64,000 bases of DNA from Aquirhabdus parva (lineage in GTDB: Bacteria > Pseudomonadota > Gammaproteobacteria > Pseudomonadales > Moraxellaceae). The stretch spans positions 2,524,207 to 2,588,206 of the forward strand of contig NZ_CP031222.1 in assembly GCF_003351745.1 (NCBI RefSeq), read 5' to 3'. Under the pieces are notes generated by a model. It was not told where the DNA came from and made no database searches. It saw only the letters and a list, made by a program, of their open reading frames with translations. Shown here piece by piece: positions 30,811-38,900 of the stretch; within the stretch, counting starts at the first letter, position 1; each line of letters starts with the position of its first letter. Made by a program: the position numbers and the translations under genes.

Positions 30811-31230
30811 AAGAAAAAATCCACAAAAAAGTCATAAGGTCGGATCGCGACCAAGGCAAAATTAAAAAAATAAAGCAAAAATGGATAAGTAAAATTGGGC
30901 TCGGTTTAAACTCAACTCTGGCTCATTTCCAAAAATAAAAAACTACAAAAAACAAACAATCAAACTTCTCAAATTTCGGCAAATAACAACAAAAAGAGAC
31001 TCATTTCACAGTTTGGCATAATTCCATACGACGAACTTACAGTCAATATGACATATTGGACATCTGACCAACGGTCTTAAACAACGACAATATATTTAAT
31101 TTATTGATTTATATATATTTAATACCAAAAAACTAATGTTACATAACACCAACGTATTAGAAATAATTTTTCTTTATCTATTTTTTATATTAGATTTCAT
31201 ATAGTCGGTCTCAAAAGATCAAAATTTATG
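30811..31230 (-). promoter_or_regulatory. Upstream region of the adhesin gene
   Basis: This AT-rich stretch precedes the adhesin start. A hairpin GGTCG (30838-30842) / CGACC (30848-30852) sits about 28 bp upstream of the ATG and could influence initiation. A weak promoter candidate on the minus strand is TTGACT (31041-31046) and AATTAT (31018-31023) with a 17-bp spacer, which would give a leader of about 200 nt. No gene is visible. Confidence 0.35.
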
Positions 31231-31263
31231 CAAAAAAAAACGCACCGATCAGGTGCGCTTTTT
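31231..31263 (-). terminator. Terminator of the TPR gene
   Basis: CGCACC (31241-31246) and GGTGCG (31252-31257) form the stem, with a 5-nt loop; nine A on the left and five T on the right make it active in both directions. It follows the minus-strand TPR gene and isolates it from the adhesin promoter. Confidence 0.88.
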
Positions 31264-31309
31264 ATTGATATTATTAAAAAAATATTTCAAAATTCGGAAG
31301 TGAACCTAC

Positions 31310-31987
31310 TCAGTTTTCTTGGCCTGCCCACTGCTTTTTTTTCAACTTATCAAGCAAAGCAAGATTAGACAATGTGTTTTCATCATCTGCCTGACGCTCA
31401 AGAGCTAGATTCAACCAATGTTGAGCCTGAACCAAGTCCCCTTTCATCAAATACGCGCCGCCAAGATTATTCGGTAAATCCAATATGCTTGGATCTAACG
31501 CCCAAGCTTTAAGCAATGCTTCTGTAGCATCCAATCGCAGCGCCAAACGACAACTTCCAAGTAGAAACCAAGCTCCTGCCTCATCGGGTCGTTGTCGACT
31601 CCAAAATTCAGCGATCGGCATTGCAAATTGATACTGAGCAAAAATAAGTACCATCGCATGACACCAGCCCAAAGAGTCTCCCAATACAGGATGGAGATTA
31701 AATGCGCGGGCATAGCTAACGATTGCATCTGCCACTTGACCTTGGGCACGAAGCACATACGCCATTTGATAATGAGCGGGAGCGAAATTTGGTGACAAAC
31801 TGAGTGCATGCTGTACGGATGACAATGCGTAGCTGAGACGCTTCATTTCTAAAAAAACGCGACTCTGCATGACCCAATGTTCAGCCGAAGAAGCGTTTTG
31901 ATCTAAGGCGATCTGGATTTCATCCAGCGCTGCATTCCATTGCTTCGCTTCAATCAAACCACCTACTTTTTCACTAAATTCAGACAT
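31310..31987 (-). CDS. Tetratricopeptide repeat protein
   Basis: This 225-residue protein consists of helical repeats of about 34 residues, for example WNAALDEIQIALDQNASSAEHWVMQSRVFLEMKRLSYALSSVQHALSLSPNFAPAHYQMAYVLRAQGQVADAIVSYARAFNLHP. I see no signal peptide or catalytic motif, so it is probably a cytoplasmic scaffold. It follows a ParA gene and a lipoprotein gene on the same strand and may form an operon with them. Of two nearby ATG codons I prefer 31987 (MSEFSEKV), which has GGA 8 nt upstream, to 31996. The partner is unknown. Confidence 0.75.
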   Translation of the reverse strand: MSEFSEKVGGLIEAKQWNAALDEIQIALDQNASSAEHWVMQSRVFLEMKRLSYALSSVQHALSLSPNFAPAHYQMAYVLRAQGQVADAIVSYARAFNLHPVLGDSLGWCHAMVLIFAQYQFAMPIAEFWSRQRPDEAGAWFLLGSCRLALRLDATEALLKAWALDPSILDLPNNLGGAYLMKGDLVQAQHWLNLALERQADDENTLSNLALLDKLKKKQWAGQEN

Positions 31988-32051
31988 GCATAGCATCCAT
32001 AAAATTTAAATCAGTCATCGCAATCGTCCCTGCTGCCACCCCTATTAAATA

Positions 32052-32477
32052 TTAAGAAACTGGCGGTGTCGGTGGACGCAATATAATTGGACAACCTTTA
32101 AATGTTGCTTGCTGAGCAATTGCATCTCGCTGACCCAAAAGCTGAGCATAGACAGTACGTGGACTTGAAGACGATTGGCCTGCGCTGTAAGAAACACTTG
32201 GACTCCATCCCCAGCCATAACGCCCACCACCAAAAGCACCTAAGCCAAAATTAAATCCAGACCAGATGCTCTTAGGCACTTCAACGCCGTTTCGCAAGTA
32301 GGTATCGATACGGATATATTCAGCATTGAGTTGATTACAGTTCATCGACTGATAGTTGGTTGGAGATACATAAAGCGGTCGAACAGGTCCTGTTTCACAG
32401 CCGGTTATGGCTATGACGGCACAGCCTATCGCTACAGCGATCACGCCCCTAGTGCGTTTATTAATAGATTGGCTCAT
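32052..32477 (-). CDS. Small putative lipoprotein, function unknown
   Basis: The 141-residue product has a basic N-terminus, a hydrophobic stretch and a lipobox AITG-C with Cys27, so it should be a lipoprotein anchored in the outer or inner membrane. The mature part contains a Gly/Trp/Tyr-rich patch (FNFGLGAFGGGRYGWGWSPSVSYS), a Ser-rich linker and a C-terminal helix (TVYAQLLGQRDAIAQQATFKGCP) with one extra Cys. I do not recognise the family. It starts 26 bp after the end of the ParA gene and precedes the TPR gene. Confidence 0.65.
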   Translation of the reverse strand: MSQSINKRTRGVIAVAIGCAVIAITGCETGPVRPLYVSPTNYQSMNCNQLNAEYIRIDTYLRNGVEVPKSIWSGFNFGLGAFGGGRYGWGWSPSVSYSAGQSSSSPRTVYAQLLGQRDAIAQQATFKGCPIILRPPTPPVS

Positions 32478-32503
32478 CGTCCGTCATCCCTTCTCAATAA
32501 TGT

Positions 32504-33334
32504 CTACCGTGTCACCATTTCATCATATAACTGATTGAATGCCAACGTCAGTTTGTGATCGGGTACCAAATGAATGAGTGGTTGGTTTTTCTGATGAGAC
32601 TCTTTCATAATCACCGAACTGGGTAACATACTCGCAAACACTGGTAATCCTTGATCTTTTAGCTCTTGCACAACTTGCTGAGGCAATGACGCACGACTTT
32701 GGTACTGATTAACCACAATGCCTTCTACTTCAAGGCTCGCGTTATGATCACTTTGTGACTCCGCAACATTCTCAAGCAAGGTCATGAGCGCACGGCTTGA
32801 AAATACGTCACAGTCAAAAGGGATCACCACACGCTCAACAGCAATCAATGCAGACAACGTAAAAAAGTTAAATGCTGGCGGGGTATCGATGAAGACTTCA
32901 TCAAACTGGCCATCGAGCGCACGAAGTGCATCACGTAGCTTAAAAATTTTATGCTTACTCTGCAGCGCATGCTCCATAGCACCGAGCTCAGGGCTCGCTG
33001 GAATAACCAATAACCGTTCAAAATTAGAAGGATGAATAAAAGCATCGAGCCCTTTTTCTTTCTGTTTAAGCAGATTACCTAAGCCACCCATCAATCCTTT
33101 ATTGGGTGTCGCAGATAAAATTTCTTCGAAGAAGTTACCAATATTCGGTTCTAAAACAGGGTTGTTTTGACCATGGGTTGCCTTCTCACCCAGTAAATAC
33201 TGGCTGGAATTACACTGTGGATCAAGATCAATCACGAGTGTACGTTTACCCCTTGCAGCGGCAATCGCAGCCAGATTGACGGTAATACTCGACTTACCCA
33301 CCCCACCTTTTTGATTAAAGATCACCCGACGCAT
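32504..33334 (-). CDS. ParA/MinD-type ATPase without a ParB partner
   Basis: This 276-residue deviant-Walker ATPase begins MRRVIFNQKGGVGKSSITVNLA, with the signature lysine of the ParA P-loop, and has VIDLDPQCNSSQYLLG, the Walker B-like EVFIDTPPAFNF and a C-terminal region VVIPFDCDVFSSRALMTLLE. Such ATPases position DNA, chemoreceptors, flagella or other large assemblies. No parB or centromere-like repeats lie next to it, and the context is a lipoprotein and a TPR protein, so a role in placing an envelope structure is possible but speculative. The ATG at 33334 has AGGGAG 7 nt upstream. Confidence 0.85.
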   Translation of the reverse strand: MRRVIFNQKGGVGKSSITVNLAAIAAARGKRTLVIDLDPQCNSSQYLLGEKATHGQNNPVLEPNIGNFFEEILSATPNKGLMGGLGNLLKQKEKGLDAFIHPSNFERLLVIPASPELGAMEHALQSKHKIFKLRDALRALDGQFDEVFIDTPPAFNFFTLSALIAVERVVIPFDCDVFSSRALMTLLENVAESQSDHNASLEVEGIVVNQYQSRASLPQQVVQELKDQGLPVFASMLPSSVIMKESHQKNQPLIHLVPDHKLTLAFNQLYDEMVTR

Positions 33335-33404
33335 CACACACTCCCTGACAGATACCGCATAAATGAGAAATTACAAATACATAAGAGATCAAAACAACGA
33401 ATAT

Positions 33405-33869
33405 TTAATGAGTCGACTGGACTTCAGTGCTCACACTGCCTGCTATAGGTTGATTAATACCGCTAGTAAGCACATATCCCCACGGCTTCATCACCACGAG
33501 ATAAATAATCAAACCATAGCAAATTGCCGCCCCCACCAAACCCAGATTCTGCATCTTGGCAGAGCTTTTAGCCCGAAAAGCAAGTACAGAAAAAATAATC
33601 GCGAGTACAAAGACTGCAATTTTGACCAGTAACCAATGCGGATAAAATGACGGAAGTTGTGAAAGCAGCCATAGCCCAGTAATAATTAAAACCGTCCATG
33701 TCACATGTCCAAGTATCTTGATGAGTTTTCCAAGACCCGTGACTTTGGTCACCGCATCAGCCTGTGCACGACCTGCGATACTGCGTCGTTTAAGGAGCAA
33801 CGCCGCCTGTATCAGAAACAACAATATAGTCAGCGATGCGGCAGTCATATGAATAATTTTGATCAGCAC
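33405..33869 (-). CDS. SirB2-like small integral membrane protein
   Basis: The 154-residue product has four hydrophobic helices: IIHMTAASLTILLFLIQAALLL, TWTVLIITGLWLLSQLP, LLVKIAVFVLAIIFSVLAF and VGAAICYGLIIYLVVMKPW. The topology and the His in the first helix fit the SirB2 family, whose biochemical role is not established. I chose the GTG at 33869, because a full AGGAGG lies 8 nt upstream and no hydrophobic or family-like sequence precedes it; an upstream frame from 33911 would add 14 unlikely residues. Confidence 0.68.
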   Translation of the reverse strand: MLIKIIHMTAASLTILLFLIQAALLLKRRSIAGRAQADAVTKVTGLGKLIKILGHVTWTVLIITGLWLLSQLPSFYPHWLLVKIAVFVLAIIFSVLAFRAKSSAKMQNLGLVGAAICYGLIIYLVVMKPWGYVLTSGINQPIAGSVSTEVQSTH

Positions 33870-33982
33870 TTCAAAGTCCTCCTCACATCGCGAATGATTG
33901 AACGACAGCAATCACATCCCGTGTGAAACATGGGTGTTATAACATGATTATTTAAGGACTTATGAATCCTTTATTTAAATGT

Positions 33983-34300
33983 TTAATTGTGAGCACAATT
34001 CGGACTATCTACAGACTGTCCTTGCCACTCATCAGGCGCATAGGCATGAATGGCTAAAGCATGAATCTTGCCAACCGATAATAGATCTCCAGCTGCGGCA
34101 TAGACTTTTTGATGACGTTGTACTGCACGTAGCCCATCAAACACAGGACTGACGATGGTCAACTTAAAGTGACTTTCTTTACCAGGGTAATAACCGCCAT
34201 GACCCTGCGACTCATTAACGATTTCAAGGACTATTGGCGTAAGCGTTCCCATACGCTCTTTTAATAATTGCTGCACGGGTGCATCGATGACATCAACCAT
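33983..34300 (-). CDS. BolA family protein
   Basis: This 105-residue protein fits BolA/IbaG: an N-terminal helix, then GHGGYYPGKESHFKLTIVSPVFDGLRAVQRHQKVYAAAGDLLSVGKIHALAIHAYAPDEW. The conserved His residues near GHGG and in KIHALAIH could bind iron-sulfur clusters with a monothiol glutaredoxin, as known for the family. The start overlaps the end of the M48 protease gene by 8 bp, which implies co-transcription. The residue spacing is closer to BolA than to IbaG, but I would not assign which paralogue it is. Confidence 0.88.
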   Translation of the reverse strand: MVDVIDAPVQQLLKERMGTLTPIVLEIVNESQGHGGYYPGKESHFKLTIVSPVFDGLRAVQRHQKVYAAAGDLLSVGKIHALAIHAYAPDEWQGQSVDSPNCAHN

Positions 34301-35165
34301 AACGGCGTCCTGAATTTAATGTAGCTTGATATAAAGGCATAACACGCGGCAACAAGGCCTGGATATGCGCATAGCGCTCTGCTGTCGGAGGGTGGGTGCT
34401 TAGGAATTTTGGCGGAGCACTGGTACTTGCCGCGCCCATTTTTTGCCACAGCGATAATGCGCTTTGAGGATTATACCCTGCACGCGCCATCAACTCTAAG
34501 CCTAAAGTGTCCGCTTCCGCTTCTTGTTCACGGCTATGCGGTAAATCTAACCCCACCTGCGCCGCCATTCCCACTGCTTGCGTTGCGCCATCAGACAAGC
34601 CTACAGCAGCAGCCAGAATACCCAAACCTAAACCTTGCGCCATATCTCGCGAGGCCTGCTCTCGTCCGTGTTCGCGCAGTGCATGTGACATTTCATGCCC
34701 CATGATCGCCGCAATTTCATCATCCGTCAGATTCAGGCGGTTAATAATGCCGGTATAAAACAGAATTTTTCCACCGGGCATACAGCTCGCATTCAGTTGA
34801 TCACTATTTATAAGGTGAACTTCCCATTGCCAATTTTTAACATCCGGACGGAAACGTGGTGTCTGGGCTATCAATCGATTAGCGATATTTCGCAGACGGA
34901 CAACCTGCGAAGCATTGGTATCCAGTACACCTTTTTGACGCGCCTGAGCAATGACTTGCTGGTACTGTTGACTTGAAGCGGCATTAATTTCATCACTAGA
35001 GACCAGCATAAACTGGCGCCGATCTACACCTGTTGCTCCGATCTGTGTTGTGCTTGCACAGCCAGTTAAACCCACTAAGCTCAGCGCTAAGGCCATATGC
35101 AAAAGCGTATGATGTTTTGAATACTTTACTTTGGGCAGCAAAAATTTTGTTGGTCGCAACAACAT
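34293..35165 (-). CDS. M48 family metalloprotease, lipoprotein (LoiP/YcaL-like)
   Basis: This 290-residue protein has a signal peptide with lipobox GLTG-C (Cys36), so it should be lipid-anchored facing the periplasm. The zinc site is HEMSH (His157, Glu158, His161) in MGHEMSHALREHGREQ, with the third ligand in REQEAEADTLGLELMARAGY. The family degrades misfolded outer-membrane proteins. The ATG at 35165 has GGAG upstream. The gene lies upstream of and overlaps bolA. A link to quality control of the nearby giant adhesin is possible, but nothing in the sequence shows it. Confidence 0.88.
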   Translation of the reverse strand: MLLRPTKFLLPKVKYSKHHTLLHMALALSLVGLTGCASTTQIGATGVDRRQFMLVSSDEINAASSQQYQQVIAQARQKGVLDTNASQVVRLRNIANRLIAQTPRFRPDVKNWQWEVHLINSDQLNASCMPGGKILFYTGIINRLNLTDDEIAAIMGHEMSHALREHGREQASRDMAQGLGLGILAAAVGLSDGATQAVGMAAQVGLDLPHSREQEAEADTLGLELMARAGYNPQSALSLWQKMGAASTSAPPKFLSTHPPTAERYAHIQALLPRVMPLYQATLNSGRRYG

Positions 35166-35416
35166 CTATCTCTCCGAAGAACCACATTGGATTGAAAAAT
35201 TTAATCGACATCTATGAGGCGTTGAATTTTCTATAGAGCAATGCCGCGATTCTACAGCAAAGCAAACCACACGCGGAATGTCTTGGAACATCAATCAAAC
35301 AGTATGTTTAAAATCATGGAACTAAAGGACTGAATGGCTTTTGCTTAAAATACATGCAACCCAACCCTATGCTGATCATTTTTTGAAACATTAGCGCAAG
35401 CAAATGTTAACTTTTC

Positions 35417-35444
35417 TTGACACCGCCTGATTAATCGCTAGAAT
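35417..35444 (+). promoter_or_regulatory. Sigma-70 promoter of tRNA-Gly
   Basis: TTGACA (35417-35422) and TAGAAT (35439-35444) are separated by 16 bp, and the mature tRNA begins 12 bp after the -10 box. The sequence between them (GCCACACTTC) is GC-containing, as expected for a stringently controlled stable-RNA promoter. Confidence 0.85.
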
Positions 35445-35455
35445 AGCCACACTTC

Positions 35456-35531
35456 GCGGGAATAGCTCAGTTGGTAGAGCACAACCTTGCCAAGGTTGGG
35501 GTCGAGAGTTCGAGTCTCTTTTCCCGCTCCA
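35456..35531 (+). tRNA. tRNA-Gly (anticodon GCC)
   Basis: This is a 76-nt cloverleaf with acceptor stem GCGGGAA/TTCCCGC, D arm GCTCAGTTGGTAGAGC, anticodon stem and loop CCTTGCCAAGG with GCC, a T arm with GTTCGAGTC, and an encoded CCA end. It stands alone between its own promoter and terminator. Confidence 0.96.
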
Positions 35532-35880
35532 AATTATGTAATTTATTGTTTTGCTGTTAGATTGATAGATTCTAATGACAACTCAAAAAAATGATTCATC
35601 AAAAAAAGCCAGACTCATGTTCTGGCTTTTTTTGTTTTATTACGTCATTTTTAATTAAAAACTATTTTTAAAAATTGCGTATAATCCCGTACCTGATTGC
35701 GAATAGACCCCTCGGGTCATATCGTGTCGTGATGACCATCACTGACATCACTCGCTAAACAAGATAGATCATCGTTATATCGTGTGATATCGCAGCTTAA
35801 TAAAATTAGGCTGTTATCCACCGCATAAAACCGATGGGGCTACAAATCCGTTTTAATTGTCAAAATGCAGGAGTGGTGAC
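35532..35880 (+). promoter_or_regulatory. dapA: tRNA terminator and structured leader of dapA
   Basis: No gene is visible in this 349-bp stretch. After the tRNA terminator, a TATAAT box (35680-35685) without a clear -35 could start the dapA transcript and give a leader of about 190 nt. Within it are GACCC/GGGTC (35706-35718), which shares bases with GGTCAT/ATGACC (35715-35737), so the two hairpins exclude each other, and ATATC/GATAT (35777-35790). I see no lysine-riboswitch core. Confidence 0.4.
35601..35633 (+). terminator. Terminator after tRNA-Gly
   Basis: GCCAGA (35608-35613) and TCTGGC (35621-35626) form a stem with a 7-nt loop, with A7 before it and T7 after it. Confidence 0.9.
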
Positions 35881-36798
35881 ATGTCATCGCAAGGTAATAC
35901 ATCACAAATCCAAGGCTCAATTGTCGCCATTGTTACACCGATGCACGAAGACGGATCGCTCGACTTTGACTCACTGACACGTTTGGTTGAATGGCATATT
36001 GCCGAAGGAACGGATGGCATCGTCGCAGTAGGCACAACTGGTGAGTCGGCAACACTAGATGTCGTCGAACACGCCAGTGTGATTGAGCATGTGATTAAAG
36101 TTGCTGCAGGTCGTATTGCGATTATTGCAGGTACCGGCGCGAACTCAACACGTGAAGCAATTGAGCTGACCCAGACTGCAAAAAAATTAGGTGCAGATGC
36201 CGCCCTCCTCGTCACGCCTTATTACAACAAACCTACACAAGAAGGCCTCTATCAGCATTATCGCACTATCGCTGAAGCCGTTGATTTACCACAAATGCTT
36301 TACAATGTTCCTGGTCGTACGGGCGTTGACATGCACAACGATACAGCAATTCGCTTGGCTGAAGTTGATGGCATCTTTGCAATCAAAGATGCTACTGGTG
36401 ATTTAGTGCGTGGACAAGATCTCATTACTCGTTTGAAAGCACTTCCCAATGGCGGCATTGATGTATTTTCTGGTGATGATGCAACAGCTTGGCGCTTAAT
36501 TGGCTTGGGTGCAAAAGGCAATGTCTCTGTGACCGCCAATGTCGCGCCACGCATCATGCACGAAATTTGTAGCGCTGCATTGACAGGTAACGCCGCTCTT
36601 GCAGAACAGTTGAATGCTCAAATTGCCATTCTTCATCAGATTTTATTCTGTGAATCTAACCCAATTCCTGTCAAATGGGCACTCACTGACATGGGTAAAA
36701 TTCCGCTGGGAGTACGCCTACCACTGACTGTTCTGGCAAATGAATTTCAGCCTCGCGTTCACGCAGCACTGCTTGAATCTGGCGTTTTGTCTCGCTAG
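35881..36798 (+). CDS. dapA: 4-Hydroxy-tetrahydrodipicolinate synthase
   Basis: DapA condenses pyruvate with aspartate semialdehyde, the first committed step to diaminopimelate and lysine. The 305-residue TIM-barrel protein shows GSIVAIVTPMHEDGSLD, VGTTGESATL, VTPYYNKPTQEGLYQHY with the catalytic Tyr, YNVPGRTGVDM and the Schiff-base lysine in FAIKDATGD, and then DVFSGDDATA. The ATG at 35881 follows AGGAG by 8 nt; an upstream frame from 35857 has no support. The gene order dapA-bamC-purC is the same as in Escherichia coli. Confidence 0.97.
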   Translation: MSSQGNTSQIQGSIVAIVTPMHEDGSLDFDSLTRLVEWHIAEGTDGIVAVGTTGESATLDVVEHASVIEHVIKVAAGRIAIIAGTGANSTREAIELTQTAKKLGADAALLVTPYYNKPTQEGLYQHYRTIAEAVDLPQMLYNVPGRTGVDMHNDTAIRLAEVDGIFAIKDATGDLVRGQDLITRLKALPNGGIDVFSGDDATAWRLIGLGAKGNVSVTANVAPRIMHEICSAALTGNAALAEQLNAQIAILHQILFCESNPIPVKWALTDMGKIPLGVRLPLTVLANEFQPRVHAALLESGVLSR

Positions 36799-36862
36799 GA
36801 TTGCAGTTTGATCGAGCCCTAGATGGAGCGATCAACCCCACATATATATGAGAGACGCTATT

Positions 36863-37507
36863 ATGCTGCAACGTGGTCTAGGTTTGAATAACAAGTCGAA
36901 TCGCTTCGCAAAGCTACTCACTGTATCAGGTATGGTTGCCATCGCCTGTGCAGGTTGTAGCCGCCTCAGTGTCAGCAATGGATCTATGGATTACAAAAGT
37001 GCACATAGCATTCCACCTATCCAAGTTCCTGCAGCCATTCAAACCAGACAAATTGCCCCACTCTACCCAGTTCCTGTGATTCCAGAAAATGCAGCATCAG
37101 AGAAGCTAGTACTGAGCAATGCGAAAGGAAATCGTTTTGCATTACCGAAGCCACAGCCTCTAGACCCAAGCAGCATCCCACCAGATCAACTCGGCGTCGG
37201 TGCACCTTCTGCACCCGTCTTGGTTGTCGATGGTAATGGCTTCCCGATTCTAAAGATTGAGGGTGATGCACCCAAAATCTGGGACGTCATGAACCGCACC
37301 CTGAGTGTGGCGAATGTGAATGTTGCGAACCGGAATACCGCTGCAAATCGTTTTGATGTTGTGATCGACAATACTACCTATCAATTACGTTTGGGTCGGA
37401 TTGGTAATACCACGACCGTAACACTGCAAAAACCAGATGACTCTCTAGCTGACAAAGCAATTGCCACAGATCTTCTGGACAAAATCACTCAAAACTGGGC
37501 AGGATAA
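36863..37507 (+). CDS. bamC: Outer-membrane assembly lipoprotein BamC-like
   Basis: The 214-residue protein has a signal peptide with lipobox ACAG-C (Cys32), a proline-rich unstructured N-terminal region (SIPPIQVPAAI, LYPVPVIPE), and one C-terminal alpha/beta domain ending with a BamC-like pattern (PILKIEGDAPKIWDVMNRTLSVANVNV, YQLRLGRIGNTTTVTLQ). BamC is an accessory part of the BAM complex that folds outer-membrane beta-barrels, including autotransporter anchors. Classical BamC has two helix-grip domains and about 340 residues; this one is shorter and seems to keep one, typical of Moraxellaceae as far as I know. The position between dapA and purC supports the call. The ATG at 36863 has AGAGA upstream; 36848 does not. 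Confidence 0.78.
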   Translation: MLQRGLGLNNKSNRFAKLLTVSGMVAIACAGCSRLSVSNGSMDYKSAHSIPPIQVPAAIQTRQIAPLYPVPVIPENAASEKLVLSNAKGNRFALPKPQPLDPSSIPPDQLGVGAPSAPVLVVDGNGFPILKIEGDAPKIWDVMNRTLSVANVNVANRNTAANRFDVVIDNTTYQLRLGRIGNTTTVTLQKPDDSLADKAIATDLLDKITQNWAG

Positions 37508-37624
37508 TCCTCCAGCTCAGTAGATCAATTGAAACTGGTCGGAAAATGAATGTTCGATTTGTTTCTTTGATTTAAAATACCGTTACACTACTTATTAAAA
37601 CCCGCTTCTATTGGATCATGATTC

Positions 37625-38344
37625 ATGCAAAAACAAGCACTACTGTACACAGGGAAAGCCAAATCCGTCTATGAATCAGCTGACGCTGATCGCTTGATTT
37701 TGGTGTTTCGTGATGACACGTCAGCCTTTGATGGCAAACGTGTTGAACAACTTGCACGCAAAGGCCGTGTCAATAACCTGTTTAATGCATTTATTATGCA
37801 AAAGCTTGCGGATGCAGGAATTCCGACTCATTTTGAAAAGCTGCTAACACCAGATGAAGTTCTGGTAAAACGCTTGGACATGATCCCCGTCGAGTGCGTC
37901 ATTCGTAACTATGCAGCGGGCAGCCTTTGCCGTCGTCTTGGCATCGAAGAAGGCCGCGTACTCACCCCACCAACGTTCGAATTGTTCTATAAAGATGACT
38001 CTTTGGGTGATCCAATTGTTAATGAGTCTGTAGCCATTACTTTGGGCTGGGCGACTGCAGAACAACTTGCCAAGATGAAAGAACTGACCTACCAAGTCAA
38101 TGACGTACTCAAAGCACTGTTTGATCAAGGCAACATGATGCTGGTCGACTTCAAACTTGAATTTGGCGTGTTCCATGGTCAGATCGTATTGGGCGATGAA
38201 TTCAGTCCTGATGGTTGCCGCCTGTGGGACAAAGACAGTAAGAAGAAACTCGACAAAGATCGCTTTCGCCAAGGTCTAGGCGATGTTGTTGAAGCCTATG
38301 AAGAAGTTGCACAGCGTATCGGTGTTGATTTAAGCGGCATCTAA
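37625..38344 (+). CDS. purC: Phosphoribosylaminoimidazole-succinocarboxamide synthase
   Basis: PurC joins aspartate to CAIR in purine synthesis, using ATP. The 239-residue protein shows all family blocks: [71 protein letters not shown] and [14 protein letters not shown]. The length is typical. It follows bamC by 117 bp. Confidence 0.97.
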   Translation: MQKQALLYTGKAKSVYESADADRLILVFRDDTSAFDGKRVEQLARKGRVNNLFNAFIMQKLADAGIPTHFEKLLTPDEVLVKRLDMIPVECVIRNYAAGSLCRRLGIEEGRVLTPPTFELFYKDDSLGDPIVNESVAITLGWATAEQLAKMKELTYQVNDVLKALFDQGNMMLVDFKLEFGVFHGQIVLGDEFSPDGCRLWDKDSKKKLDKDRFRQGLGDVVEAYEEVAQRIGVDLSGI

Positions 38345-38370
38345 GCCGTAGAGTCATACTTTGTTTTCCT

Positions 38371-38403
38371 AGACTATTCAAATCGCCTGCATGGGAATAG
38401 TCT
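38371..38403 (+). terminator. Hairpin after purC (possible terminator)
   Basis: AGACTATTC (38371-38379) and GAATAGTCT (38395-38403) form a 9-bp stem with a 15-nt loop. The run after it (TGTGTTTGTG) is only partly T-rich, so termination may be weak or the hairpin may be a processing site. Confidence 0.4.
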
Positions 38404-38431
38404 TGTGTTTGTGCATTTGGCAGCATAGAAT
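38403..38431 (+). promoter_or_regulatory. Sigma-70 promoter of tRNA-Ser
   Basis: TTGTGT (38403-38408) and TAGAAT (38426-38431) lie 17 bp apart, with the tRNA starting 11 bp downstream. The -10 is identical to that of the tRNA-Gly promoter. Confidence 0.7.
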
Positions 38432-38441
38432 GCACGCCGTC

Positions 38442-38532
<91 letters not shown>

Positions 38533-38569
38533 ATGAATTTTAAAATACATAAAGAATTGAAAACACCCT

Positions 38570-38600
38570 AAAGCCCCCACTGATCGTGGGGGCTTTTTTT
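38570..38600 (+). terminator. Terminator after tRNA-Ser
   Basis: GCCCCCAC (38573-38580) and GTGGGGGC (38586-38593) form a perfect 8-bp stem with a 5-nt loop, followed by T7. Confidence 0.93.
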
Positions 38601-38900
38601 ACATGTAATCGCACAGCAGCAACAAGCCTTTATTAGTTTTGACACAAATCCTCTCTATACTCAATAGGCTGAAGTACACGACTATATGTCTTGCACGTTT
38701 AATCGTACGGACTTAAGGAATACGCCCATGCGATACAAGTAGCAGCAGACTCATCAAGCCATGCTTCATGCATCCTTGCTGTGTCACTCCTGAACGACAA
38801 AATCAAGATCGCACCCCGTCGTTTTAAATCACTATTCCGACTACGCACGCCACTGTCTACTCAAGACGGCGCCACGCTTAACTATGCTATGAGATCCATA
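38601..38900 (+). other. Spacer before the FKBP lipoprotein gene
   Basis: I see no conserved gene here. A frame from 38781 extends the FKBP reading frame by 40 residues, but these would precede the lipoprotein signal peptide and are unlikely to be translated. A TTGACA-like hexamer occurs near 38639, without a well spaced -10. Promoter elements for the FKBP gene must lie here but remain unassigned. Confidence 0.45.

Noticed and set aside
32504-33334. Chromosome partition parA or a plasmid backbone
   Set aside because: No parB, parS-like sites or replication gene is nearby, and the flanks are chromosomal housekeeping genes.
38781-38900. N-terminal extension of the FKBP protein
   Set aside because: It would hide the lipoprotein signal peptide that starts at 38901.
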